Part shown: positions 21,924-28,726 of the stretch, piece after piece | Layout: every line of letters starts with the position of its first letter | Numbering within the stretch: the first letter of the stretch is position 1 | NCBI GenBank assembly: GCA_036557505.1 | Contig: DATBHM010000008.1 | Span: 1 to 28,726, forward strand | Source of the DNA: DATBHM01 sp036557505 | GTDB taxonomy: Bacteria > Actinomycetota > UBA4738 > JACQTL01 | Direction of reading: 5' to 3' | Length of the DNA stretch: 28,726 nucleotides | Notes under the pieces: model-generated | The model's input: only the letters and a program-made list of their open reading frames with translations | What the model was told of the DNA's origin: nothing | Databases searched by the model: none | Translations under genes and position numbers: made by a program

Positions 21924-22493
21924 TCAGGACGCCCTGCGCTCCTTGTCGTGGATCCCCTCCGAGAACTCCTCCACGATCCTGGCGCAGAACGCGGGGAGGT
22001 CGTGGGGCTTGCGGCTCGTGACCAGACCCCGGTCCACGACGCACTCCTCGTCGATCCAGGTCGCGCCGGCGTTCTCGAGGTCGGTGCGCACGCTCGGCCA
22101 GCTGGTCACGGTCCGGCCCTTCGCCACGCCCGCCTCCACGAGCATCCACGGCCCGTGGCAGATGACGCCGGCCGGCTTCCCCGCGTCGAAGAAGGACTTG
22201 AAGAACCTCACGGCATCCGGGTCCATTCGGAGGAAGTCCGGATTGGCCACGCCGCCGGGCTGCACGATGCCCGCGTAGTCGGCCGGGTTCGCGTCCTTGG
22301 CGAGCACGTCCACGCTGAACGTATCGCCCTTGTCCAAGTGGTTCACGCCCTGGATCTCGCCTTCCTTGATCGAGACCAGCCGTGGCGTCCCGCCCGCGTT
22401 CTCCACCGCCTTCCACGGTTCGGTCAGCTCGACCTGTTCCACCCCGTCGGTGGCCAGGAACGCGATCACCTTGCCCCGCAGCTCGTTCGCCAT
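21924..22493 (-). CDS. DJ-1/PfpI family protein (type 1 glutamine amidotransferase-like)
   Basis: 189 residues. The nucleophile elbow is VICHGPW with Cys112 and an adjacent His, and a conserved Glu lies in the early DGVEQVELTEP segment, as in PfpI and YhbO/YraA. The Asp/Gly motif VQPGGVANPDFLR also fits. Family members act as proteases, deglycases or chaperones in stress responses; the exact activity here is open. The ATG has AAGGAGG six bases upstream. The stop is 53 bases before the HTH gene, which has its own promoter. Confidence 0.93.
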   Translation of the reverse strand: MANELRGKVIAFLATDGVEQVELTEPWKAVENAGGTPRLVSIKEGEIQGVNHLDKGDTFSVDVLAKDANPADYAGIVQPGGVANPDFLRMDPDAVRFFKSFFDAGKPAGVICHGPWMLVEAGVAKGRTVTSWPSVRTDLENAGATWIDEECVVDRGLVTSRKPHDLPAFCARIVEEFSEGIHDKERRAS

Positions 22494-22578
22494 GATGCGC
22501 CTCCTTCGGTGGTCGGATCCTTCCCTACCGACCTACCCGAGAGGATGGAGGACAAACAGGGACGAACGGGACCTGGGC

Positions 22579-22752
22579 TCACCACCCGCAGCAGGGCTCG
22601 ATGTAGCCGCACGACGGGCACCTGTGGTGGGCGTGCTCGGGCTCCATGGGCGCCTGGCACACCGGGCACGGCGGTCGTCGCGACTCGACGATCGGGGTGC
22701 ACTCGGGGCCGCCGGACCCTTCCGCCTGGACGGGCTGGGTGACCTCCTGCAT
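22579..22752 (-). CDS. Zinc-ribbon miniprotein (57 residues)
   Basis: A short protein with CPVC (29-32) and CPSCGY (45-50), spaced as a zinc ribbon, plus a C-terminal CCGW. HAHH sits between the two pairs and could add ligands. The N-terminal third is polar and looks flexible. Families with a RCPxCGYxxxCC ending occur as small hypothetical proteins; I know no function for them. The ATG at 22752 follows TACGAT by nine bases with no ribosome binding site. A longer frame upstream is Arg/Pro-rich shadow. It lies between the DJ-1 gene and the hydrolase/zinc-protein pair. Confidence 0.7.
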   Translation of the reverse strand: MQEVTQPVQAEGSGGPECTPIVESRRPPCPVCQAPMEPEHAHHRCPSCGYIEPCCGW

Positions 22753-22761
22753 GGCGAACGG

Positions 22762-22767
22762 ATCGTA
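22762..22767 (-). promoter_or_regulatory. -10 box for the zinc-ribbon miniprotein gene
   Basis: TACGAT on the minus strand, nine bases before the ATG at 22752, near-leaderless geometry. Confidence 0.45.
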
Positions 22768-22799
22768 GGACGTGACGCCGACACGTTCCACGACCCCGG

Positions 22800-23069
22800 T
22801 CAGCGGCCCCGGTGGAGACGAAGCTCGCGGCGCCAGCACTCCGTGTGCCAGTGGCGGCGCTCGCCGGGGTCGTCGTTCGGGACGACCACCAGGTGGCCGA
22901 CGCCCCGGCGGATCTCGTGGTCGCAGCCGGGGCAGCGGTAGACCTTGTCGCCGGTGACGGCCCGGACGTCGGCCCACCCCACGAGAGCCCACTCGGGGGC
23001 GGCGAGACGAGGCGCCGCGGGAAGGGGCGGGGCGTCGCGTTCCCTGGCCGACCGATGCCTGCGGGGCAT
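22800..23069 (-). CDS. Small actinobacterial zinc-binding-type protein (often annotated ATP/GTP-binding)
   Basis: 89 residues. A basic N-terminus (MPRRHRSARERD) is followed by WALVGWADVRAVTGDK, then CPGC (46-49), HEIRRGVGHLVV and RRHWHTECW. The CxxC with the later HWHxxCW looks like a zinc site of the treble-clef or HNH-like kind. Relatives in Actinobacteria are annotated as ATP/GTP-binding protein with no visible nucleotide motif; I place little trust in that name. The ATG lies two bases after the TGA of the alpha/beta hydrolase gene, so the two genes are coupled. Confidence 0.8.
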   Translation of the reverse strand: MPRRHRSARERDAPPLPAAPRLAAPEWALVGWADVRAVTGDKVYRCPGCDHEIRRGVGHLVVVPNDDPGERRHWHTECWRRELRLHRGR

Positions 23070-23071
23070 CG

Positions 23072-23734
23072 TCAGATCTGGGCGCCCTGCACGAATCGGG
23101 CGGCCACCGAGCCGAGCAGACGACCGGTCTCCTCGTCGGGCCGGCGGTCGCCCTTGACCCGGAACGAGTGGTCGCCCCCCTCCACCCTGTGCAGCTGCGC
23201 CCACCGCCCGAGCCGCTTCACGGTCGCCTCGAGCAGGTCCCAGCGGGCGAACGCGTCGTCGGTTCCCTGCAGGAACAGCATCGGCACGTGCACGTCGGCG
23301 AGGTGCGCGTCGCGGATCTTCTCGGGGTTGCCGGGCGGGTGGAGCGGATAGCCGATGAACACCAGCCCGCTCACCGGCATGCCCTCGGCGGCCGCCATGG
23401 AGGCGATCCGCCCGCCCATCGACTTCCCGGCGGCGAAGACCTGCCGGTCGCTGGCCCGGGCATGCGCCTCGTCGACGGCCGCCCGCCACGTGGCGATCAG
23501 GACGTCGGGCCGGTCCGGTGACTTCCGGCCCTGCTCGGAGTACGGGAAGTTGAACCGCAGCGTGTCGTACGCGGCCGAGTTGAGCGCGGCGCAGAACCCG
23601 TCGAGCAGCCTGGTGTGCAGATTCCCCCCGGCGCCGTGGGCGACGCAGATGACCGCCCGGGCGGCCGGCACCTCGACCCACAGGCCGGTCACCGGGCCCT
23701 TCGGCGTCTCGATCTGGAATCGCTCCTCGCCCAC
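23072..23734 (-). CDS. Alpha/beta hydrolase of the TEX30/KANL3 type
   Basis: 220 residues, a compact alpha/beta hydrolase. The oxyanion motif HGAGGN is at 33-38, the nucleophile elbow GKSMGG has Ser105, the acid is likely in QGTDDAF (156-162), and the catalytic His is His189 in EGGDHSF. No signal peptide. Substrates of this group are not well defined. The GTG at 23734 has GGGAGGGG about ten bases upstream. It is divergent from the DUF72 gene with a gap of about 42 bases, and coupled to the small zinc-protein gene downstream. Confidence 0.87.
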   Translation of the reverse strand: MGEERFQIETPKGPVTGLWVEVPAARAVICVAHGAGGNLHTRLLDGFCAALNSAAYDTLRFNFPYSEQGRKSPDRPDVLIATWRAAVDEAHARASDRQVFAAGKSMGGRIASMAAAEGMPVSGLVFIGYPLHPPGNPEKIRDAHLADVHVPMLFLQGTDDAFARWDLLEATVKRLGRWAQLHRVEGGDHSFRVKGDRRPDEETGRLLGSVAARFVQGAQI

Positions 23735-23762
23735 TTCGGCAACCCCTCCCGGGCCACGTGGC

Positions 23763-23768
23763 TACAAT
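23763..23768 (+). promoter_or_regulatory. -10 box for the DUF72 gene
   Basis: TACAAT, eight bases before the ATG at 23777, without a Shine-Dalgarno sequence. It directly follows the palindrome GCCACGTGGC (23753-23762), which could be an operator. Confidence 0.5.
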
Positions 23769-23776
23769 CGCGGCCC

Positions 23777-24505
23777 ATGGCCTTCCACCTCGGCACGTCA
23801 GGGTACGCGTACGACGAGTGGAAGGGCGTGTTCTACCCCCAGGATCTGAAGAAGAAGGACCAGTTGCGGTACTTCGCAACGCGGTTCGACTCCGTGGAGA
23901 TCAACTACACGTTCCGCCAGCACCCCAGCGAGAAGACGCTCGACGGATGGGTGGAGCAGACGCCCGAGGGGTTCCTGTTCACGATGAAGGCGCACCAGCG
24001 GATCACGCACTGGAAGCGCCTGGTCGACGTCGGCGAGGACGTCGCCTTCCTCATCGAACGCGTGCGGCGGCTGAGCGACCGCCTCGGCGTGATCCTGTTC
24101 CAGTGCCCGCCGAACCTGGCGTTCGACCGCGACCGGGCGTCGGCGTTCCTCGACATGCTGCCCGACGGCGGACGGTACGCCATGGAGTTCCGACATCCGT
24201 CCTGGGAGGACGCTCGGCCGCTGCTGACGGAACGCGGCGTGGCGTGGTGCACGGCCGAGACCGACGACCACGCGACGCCCACGGACTCGTTCGATCCGTT
24301 CTGCTATCTGCGGCTCCGAAAGGAGCAGTACACGGACGACGAGCTCCGGGCGTGGGCGGCGCGGGCGCAGCTCGGCATCGACTCCGGGCGTGACGTGTTC
24401 TGCTACTTCAAGCACGAGGAGAAGGCCATCGGGCCGCGCTACGCGGAACGCATGGCCGAGCTCCTCGGTCTCGCCGGTGGCGACGTGGCGTCGTCGGCCT
24501 CGTGA
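23777..24505 (+). CDS. DUF72 family TIM-barrel protein
   Basis: 242 residues, the usual length for DUF72 (YecE-like). Motifs are GTSGYAYDEWKGVFYP at the start, FDSVEINYTFRQHPS, FLFTMKAHQRITHWKRL, LGVILFQCPPNLAF and YAMEFRHPSW (each read separately). The family folds as a TIM barrel, and its activity is not established. The ATG at 23777 is chosen by family N-terminus and the -10 box just upstream. It converges with the terminal catabolic-type operon and ends in a hairpin that includes its stop codon. Confidence 0.93.
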   Translation: MAFHLGTSGYAYDEWKGVFYPQDLKKKDQLRYFATRFDSVEINYTFRQHPSEKTLDGWVEQTPEGFLFTMKAHQRITHWKRLVDVGEDVAFLIERVRRLSDRLGVILFQCPPNLAFDRDRASAFLDMLPDGGRYAMEFRHPSWEDARPLLTERGVAWCTAETDDHATPTDSFDPFCYLRLRKEQYTDDELRAWAARAQLGIDSGRDVFCYFKHEEKAIGPRYAERMAELLGLAGGDVASSAS

Positions 24506-24529
24506 TCGCGACCGGCGCCGGGGATCACG
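24501..24529. terminator. Possible bidirectional terminator between convergent genes
   Basis: CGTGATC (24501-24507) pairs with GATCACG (24523-24529), with an inner CCGG/CCGG pairing (24512-24515 with 24518-24521). The stop codon of the DUF72 gene lies in the stem. A further GATCACG occurs a few bases on. No U tract. Confidence 0.35.
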
Positions 24530-24536
24530 GCTCCGA

Positions 24537-24893
24537 TCACGTCGTCATGCGGCGCAGCAGCACGTGGCGTCGGTTCAACGTGTGCGGACGCACCTCCGCC
24601 GGCCACCTTCCCTGCTCGATCGCGTGGGCCCACCCATCGCTCACCAGGACCTCGGGGGATTCCAGCTCGTAGAACGCCGTGTAGCGGGGAGCGTCGCCCG
24701 GTGCGACCGCTACGACCTCCCCGCCGATGCTCATCCTGAGCTCGGTGCGCTCGAACCGAACGATCGACAACACCCCGGGGACCGCCCCGAGGGAGGGGAC
24801 GTGCTCGGTGTCGTACACGTCGTTGAAGGTCGCCTCGGCGTCGGAGGTCACGTCCATGCTCGCGGAGAGCACGTAGTTGGCGTCGATGGGCAC
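24537..24893 (-). CDS. Dimeric alpha/beta-barrel (EthD-like) protein of unknown function
   Basis: 118 residues forming one ferredoxin-like dimeric alpha/beta-barrel domain. The pattern of FNDVYDTEHVPSLGAVPGVL, an Arg-rich strand, and RYTAFYELESPEVL is typical of EthD/DUF1330-like small catabolic accessory proteins. Such proteins can be cyclases, isomerases or accessory factors; no catalytic residue can be named. The GTG start has GAGGAGG upstream and lies ten bases after the cupin stop, so it is the last gene of the operon. Confidence 0.75.
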   Translation of the reverse strand: MPIDANYVLSASMDVTSDAEATFNDVYDTEHVPSLGAVPGVLSIVRFERTELRMSIGGEVVAVAPGDAPRYTAFYELESPEVLVSDGWAHAIEQGRWPAEVRPHTLNRRHVLLRRMTT

Positions 24894-24903
24894 GGTGGCC
24901 TCC

Positions 24904-25296
24904 TCACCGGTCCGAGGTCTGGAGGAAGTCGGACATGGTCTGGGCGGGCGACTTCACCTCGAGGACCACGGCGTGCTCGATGCCGCGGATGCCGTGGGGC
25001 ACCCCCTGCGGGTGCGTGCACGCATCGCCCTCCTCCATCACGAACTCGTCGGCGCCGACGGTGACCCGCACCTTCCCCCGCACGACATAGCAGATCGTCT
25101 CGTGCTGATGGACGTGCAGGGGCGCACCGGCCTCCGGTGGGTACTCGATCTCGAGCAGCAGCATCTGGTCGCCCACGCGCATCGCCTTGGTCCGGACGTC
25201 ACCGAACGTGCTGTGGCCCTCGACCTGGCGGATGTACCGCGCTTCGACCGCATCGCTCTTCGAGAGGAACGGGGATGCGTCCAGCGTGTCGCTCAT
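24904..25296 (-). CDS. Cupin-domain protein
   Basis: 130 residues with a single cupin barrel. Motif 1 is HVHQHE (His61, His63, His65, Glu66) followed by a YVVRGKV strand; motif 2 is PQGVPHGI with His101. These residues would hold a divalent metal. Small cupins of this type serve as oxygenases, isomerases or ligand sensors in catabolic operons; which applies is unknown. The ATG at 25296 has AAGGAG upstream and lies 14 bases after the nitrilase stop. Confidence 0.88.
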   Translation of the reverse strand: MSDTLDASPFLSKSDAVEARYIRQVEGHSTFGDVRTKAMRVGDQMLLLEIEYPPEAGAPLHVHQHETICYVVRGKVRVTVGADEFVMEEGDACTHPQGVPHGIRGIEHAVVLEVKSPAQTMSDFLQTSDR

Positions 25297-25310
25297 GTCG
25301 TTCTCCTTCC

Positions 25311-26078
25311 TCATCCGATCGGATCGCGCAGTGGAAATTCGCTGCGGTACGCGTGTGCGTCCTCGGGATCGATCTCCGCGCACGTCCATCCCGGGTCGAC
25401 GGACAACGGCCCTCGCACCTCTCCGCGGGCGTCGACGATGCGAGACGACCCACCGAGCTCGACGCCCGAACAGTCGCCCACGCCGTTGCATGCCGCGAGC
25501 GGCGTCTGTGTCTCGATGGCCCGCGCCCTCGTCAGGACATCCCAGTGCCCGATGCGAGCGGCCGGCCACGCGGCGGGGACCACGAACAGGTCGGCGCCCA
25601 TCTCCCGCATCTCGGCGAACTGCTCCGGAAAGCGCAGGTCGAAGCAGGTCGCGATGCCGATCCGCCCGAGCGGCGTGGGCACGACCACCGATGCGTCGCC
25701 CGGCGAAAGCAGCTCACGCTCCCGGGATGCGTATGCGAACAGGTGGCGCTTGCGATACGCCCCGAGGAGCTCACCCTGCGGCCCGACGATCGACACCGTG
25801 TTGTGGAGCGCGCCGCCGTCCCGCTCCAGCACGCTGCCGGCGACCAGGATCAGCCCCCGGACCTGCGCGACCGCCGCCAACCGCCGGAGCGGCCCGGCAT
25901 CGAGTGGCTTCCCCCACGCCTCGTACCCGTCGAACGCGAAATAGCCCACGTCCCACAGCTCCGGGAGGACCACGAGGTCGGCATCGGGTCCGCGCTCGAG
26001 CTCGCGAACGACCCGGTCGACACGGGCCGAGGGCGATTCCCCGGCTGGGTAGGACAGCTGAAGGCACGCGATGTTCAT
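25311..26078 (-). CDS. Nitrilase-superfamily carbon-nitrogen hydrolase
   Basis: 255 residues, the size of omega-amidase/YafV-like members. The catalytic triad is visible: Glu40 in VVLPEL, Lys110 in YRKRHLF and Cys145 in GIATCFDLRFPE. It hydrolyses an amide or nitrile; the triad does not decide which. The ATG lies two bases after the ThDP enzyme stop (TGA GC ATG) and has GGAG upstream, so translation is coupled. Placement between a decarboxylase-type ThDP enzyme and a cupin suggests breakdown of a nitrogen-containing compound. Confidence 0.92.
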   Translation of the reverse strand: MNIACLQLSYPAGESPSARVDRVVRELERGPDADLVVLPELWDVGYFAFDGYEAWGKPLDAGPLRRLAAVAQVRGLILVAGSVLERDGGALHNTVSIVGPQGELLGAYRKRHLFAYASRERELLSPGDASVVVPTPLGRIGIATCFDLRFPEQFAEMREMGADLFVVPAAWPAARIGHWDVLTRARAIETQTPLAACNGVGDCSGVELGGSSRIVDARGEVRGPLSVDPGWTCAEIDPEDAHAYRSEFPLRDPIG

Positions 26079-26080
26079 GC

Positions 26081-27838
26081 TCAGTACTCCCCAACGTGGA
26101 CGTCCACGACGACCGGCGAATCGGCGCTCGCGCTGACGGCCGACCCGATGGCCCCGCTCAGCTCGCTCGGATCCGCGACCGGGCCGATGCCGATCGCTCC
26201 CTGCGCACGCGCCACGGCGGCCAGGTCGATCCGAGGGTCGGACATCCGCTGCCCCACCCAGCGTCGACCCGGGTCGCGGCCGCGTGCGCGGGCAACGAGC
26301 TCCTGATGGGCTTCGTCGGTCTGATACGTGCCGTTGTTGGCCACGATCATCAACAGCGGTACGCGCTCGTGGGCCGCGGTCCACAGGGCCGTGCACCCCT
26401 GCAGGAAGTCGCCGTCGCCGATGATGCCCACCGCACGGCGGTCGGCGTTCCTCAGTGCGATGGCGGCTCCGACGATCATCCCCGGCCCCGACCCGAGACC
26501 GGCGCCCCCGTCGTAGCCGAGGTAGTCGAGTGGGTGCGTCCATTCCCACCGTCGGTGCACCCACCCTCGGTGCGGGGCCCGGACGAGGGTCGCCTGCGCA
26601 CCACCCAGGGCCGTCCGCGTTGCGGCGATCACGTCGGCCAGCGGTATCTGGTCGCCCTCCGTGCTTGGTTCGGGTGCGGATTCGGGTCGGTGCCACTGCG
26701 CTCGACGGAGCGGGCCGATCGATGCCAGCAGTCGCTCGACGGCGGTGTCCGGATCGCAGGCGAGCCCGACATCGGTCGCCGCTGGGGCGCCCGCATCGTC
26801 GGCCCATCCACTTCGGAGCGCGTGATCCATCCCGGCCCGGACGACGCGCGCACGTGGCTCGACGGGGCCGAGGACCTCCCGGAGCGTCGATCCAAGGTCG
26901 ACCCAATCGAGCGCGAGGACTGCATCCGCCTCCCGAATGGCGGCGGCCGCCTCGGGCGCGACGTGCAGGCCGGCCACCGCCCCAACGTGCAGTGGGTGAC
27001 CGGTCGGAAAGCCGGCACCGGTCTTGAAGTCGGTCACCACGGCGGCGCCCAGGGCCTCGGCGAGCCGGATCCGGCGGTCCCAGTCGTCCACGGATCGGCC
27101 GACCCTGCCCACCAGGATCGTCGGGCGGTCGGCATCCCGGAGCACCTCGGCCGCATCGGCGATCGACGCGCTCGGCGGCTCGGGGGCCGCCGACGGACGT
27201 GCCCGCCGAACGTCGGGCGCGGCGAAGCCTTCGGGGACCGGGTCCTCCTGGAGCGCACGGTCCAGGCACACGAACACCGGCGCATTCGGAGGACTCGACG
27301 TCGTCGCGGCGGCCGTGAGCACCGCCGCGACCGCGGCACGGAGCGTGGTCGGTTCCGCATCCCACTTGAGGAAGCCGCGGAGCACGGCTCCGAGGTCGTT
27401 CGATGTATGGATCCAGTCGATCCACGGCCGTCGTCGATCGACGTCGAGCGGCCCGTTGCCGCCGAGCACGATCATGGGAACCCTGTCGCAGTAGGCGTTG
27501 AAGATGCCCATCGAGCCGTGGAGAACGCCGACGTTCGAGTGCAGCAACACGGCCATCGGGCGCCCGGTCGCCTTCGCGTAACCGTGGGCGATCGCGACGG
27601 CGGCGTCCTCGTGCAGGCACAGCAGCATCCGGGGCCCCCGGCGGGCGTTGTTCACGAGGCTGTCGTGCAGTCCACGCAGACTCGCACCCGGGTTGATGGT
27701 GACGTACTCGATGCCGACCTCGGCCAGGAGGTCGATCAGGACGTCGCTCACCCACCGCCGCTCGGCCGCCGGCTCGGCTCCGCCTCCCGCCGAGGCGTCC
27801 GGCGCCTCGACCTGCGTCGCGCGGCCGTCGAGCCTCAT
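26081..27838 (-). CDS. Thiamine diphosphate-dependent enzyme (acetolactate synthase/2-keto acid decarboxylase fold)
   Basis: 585 residues with the three-domain architecture of the family: an N-terminal Pyr domain with the activating Glu77 in LHEDAAVAIAHGYAKATG, a central domain, and a C-terminal PP domain with the ThDP motif GDG (474-476) to NN (501-502), about 25 residues apart. The residues before Glu77 (VTINPGASLRGLHDS) resemble decarboxylase-type relatives more than acetolactate synthase, but this is a weak call. An Ala/Gly-rich N-terminal extension of about 28 residues is present. The ATG overlaps the aldehyde dehydrogenase stop (ATGA). A keto acid decarboxylase feeding an aldehyde to the dehydrogenase is a natural reading. 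Confidence 0.88.
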   Translation of the reverse strand: MRLDGRATQVEAPDASAGGGAEPAAERRWVSDVLIDLLAEVGIEYVTINPGASLRGLHDSLVNNARRGPRMLLCLHEDAAVAIAHGYAKATGRPMAVLLHSNVGVLHGSMGIFNAYCDRVPMIVLGGNGPLDVDRRRPWIDWIHTSNDLGAVLRGFLKWDAEPTTLRAAVAAVLTAAATTSSPPNAPVFVCLDRALQEDPVPEGFAAPDVRRARPSAAPEPPSASIADAAEVLRDADRPTILVGRVGRSVDDWDRRIRLAEALGAAVVTDFKTGAGFPTGHPLHVGAVAGLHVAPEAAAAIREADAVLALDWVDLGSTLREVLGPVEPRARVVRAGMDHALRSGWADDAGAPAATDVGLACDPDTAVERLLASIGPLRRAQWHRPESAPEPSTEGDQIPLADVIAATRTALGGAQATLVRAPHRGWVHRRWEWTHPLDYLGYDGGAGLGSGPGMIVGAAIALRNADRRAVGIIGDGDFLQGCTALWTAAHERVPLLMIVANNGTYQTDEAHQELVARARGRDPGRRWVGQRMSDPRIDLAAVARAQGAIGIGPVADPSELSGAIGSAVSASADSPVVVDVHVGEY

Positions 27839-28726
27839 CCGCCGTCCCCGAGGACCGCTTCAGGACGCAGCGTGACGTTCACTGACTTGATCTGCGTGTA
27901 GCTCCAGAGCTCGTCGACGCTCTCTTCACGATCGATGCCCGAGTTCTTGTAGCCCCCGAACGGCATCCCCCAGTAGTGTGTCGCGGCGCCGTTGACCCAC
28001 ACGTAGCCCACCTCCATCTCATGCGCGAGGACGAGGGCCCGTTCGATGTCCCGCGACCAGATCGCCGCGGTGAGGCCGTAGTCGACGGCGTTGGCGACCC
28101 GCACCGCTTCCGCGATGTCCGTCCAGGTCATCACGGACAACACGGGGCCGAACACCTCCTCGCGTCCGAGGCGCATGTGCGACTCGACGCCGTCGAACAG
28201 CGCGGGTTGGACGAAGTACCCGCGTTCGAGCCCGGGCGGCCGAGCCCCGCCGCTGACCAGCCTGGCGCCGTCCTCCTGGCCGGCCCGCACGTAGTGGTTG
28301 ACCCGTTCGTACTGCCGGCGGTTGGACATCGGCCCCATCTCGGTCGAGGGATCGAGGGGTGGACCGACGCGGATGCCGACCATGCGCTCACGCAGACGCT
28401 CGACGACCTCCGCCGCGATCGACGCGTGCACGAGGAGGCGGCTCGTCGACCCGCACGACTGGCTCTGCCAGCCGTAGAAGTTCATGCCCCGGATCGCACC
28501 GTCGACGGCGAGATCGAGGTCGGCGTCGGGACAGAGGATCATCGCGTTCTTCCCGCCGAGCTCGAGGCTGACCTGCTTCACGCCGACCTCGGCCGCGTCC
28601 CGCTGGATGGCGCGGCCGGTGACGTCGCTCCCGGTGAACGCGATCCGGCGGACGAGTGGGTGGCGGACGAGGGCCCGCCCGGCGGCGGGGCCGTCCCCGA
28701 CGACGACGTTGAGGACGCCGGGGGGC
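27835..28726 (-). CDS. Aldehyde dehydrogenase family protein, N-terminal part outside the window
   Basis: The last 296 residues of an NAD(P)-dependent aldehyde dehydrogenase. The cofactor and catalytic motifs present are FTGSDVTGRAIQ, LELGGKN with the general-base Glu, and SQSCGSTSR with the nucleophile Cys; later EVFGPVLSVMTW and MPFGGYKNSGIDREE are also typical. The N-terminal cofactor-binding residues are cut off at the window edge, so subfamily assignment is open. In the family, the enzyme oxidises an aldehyde to an acid. The stop overlaps the start of the ThDP enzyme by four bases. It is the most upstream gene seen of the terminal operon. Confidence 0.93.
   Translation of the reverse strand, partial: PPGVLNVVVGDGPAAGRALVRHPLVRRIAFTGSDVTGRAIQRDAAEVGVKQVSLELGGKNAMILCPDADLDLAVDGAIRGMNFYGWQSQSCGSTSRLLVHASIAAEVVERLRERMVGIRVGPPLDPSTEMGPMSNRRQYERVNHYVRAGQEDGARLVSGGARPPGLERGYFVQPALFDGVESHMRLGREEVFGPVLSVMTWTDIAEAVRVANAVDYGLTAAIWSRDIERALVLAHEMEVGYVWVNGAATHYWGMPFGGYKNSGIDREESVDELWSYTQIKSVNVTLRPEAVLGDGG

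Overview
The window is dense, high-GC bacterial DNA with actinobacterial gene content: a UPF0182 membrane protein, a secreted PDZ/Lon-like protease, a Zincin_2 (DUF2342) protein, a small 'ATP/GTP-binding' zinc protein and DUF6624. GTG starts are frequent, GTGA/ATGA stop-start overlaps are common, and many genes start only 6-9 bases after a TANNNT -10 box, which suggests leaderless mRNAs. It reads as chromosome of an Actinomycetota member, probably outside the well-studied genera because it combines mreB with this set. I cannot name a genus. I saw no insertion sequence, prophage, CRISPR array or origin, and no gene-free stretch longer than about 300 bases.

Layout. 1-49 is the 5' part of an initiator tRNA (minus). 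80-4349 (minus) holds a small membrane protein, the UPF0182 protein and the PDZ/Lon-like protease. A divergent promoter region then leads to a small two-helix membrane protein (4409-4753, plus). 4769-6214 (minus) is a coupled moaE-mreB pair. 6320-8362 (plus) holds a Zincin_2 protein that has lost its metal-binding motif and an unrecognised protein. 8376-9542 (minus) is DAHP synthase (aroF) behind a leader peptide and attenuator. 9634-15757 (plus) holds upp and a nucleoside-type ABC importer (binding lipoprotein, double ATPase, two permeases), the importer preceded by an unassigned structured leader RNA. Next come a DUF6624 protein (15807, plus), a glycogen-debranching-type glycosidase with a small helical protein (16343-18640, minus) and a PaaI-type thioesterase (18750, plus). 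19212-23734 (minus) holds a second BMP-like protein with an SCP2 protein, a histidine phosphatase coupled to a HicB-like/HTH protein, a DJ-1/PfpI protein, a zinc-ribbon miniprotein, and a second zinc miniprotein coupled to an alpha/beta hydrolase. A DUF72 protein (plus) follows. 24537-28726 (minus) is a tight catabolic-looking operon, cut by the window edge: aldehyde dehydrogenase, ThDP enzyme, nitrilase-type hydrolase, cupin, and a dimeric alpha/beta-barrel protein.

How genes work together. upp and the BMP/ATPase/permease importer form a purine/pyrimidine uptake and salvage block. The aromatic pathway entry enzyme appears to be controlled by ribosome stalling on Phe, Trp and Tyr codons. In the terminal operon a 2-keto acid could be decarboxylated by the ThDP enzyme to an aldehyde that the dehydrogenase oxidises, with the nitrilase-type enzyme hydrolysing a related amide or nitrile; the substrate is unknown.

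The strongest non-routine signals are the aroF attenuator, the unassigned structured RNA upstream of the importer, the degenerate Zincin_2 active site, the recurring leaderless promoter signature, and a 13-bp inverted repeat at the start of the second BMP-like gene.
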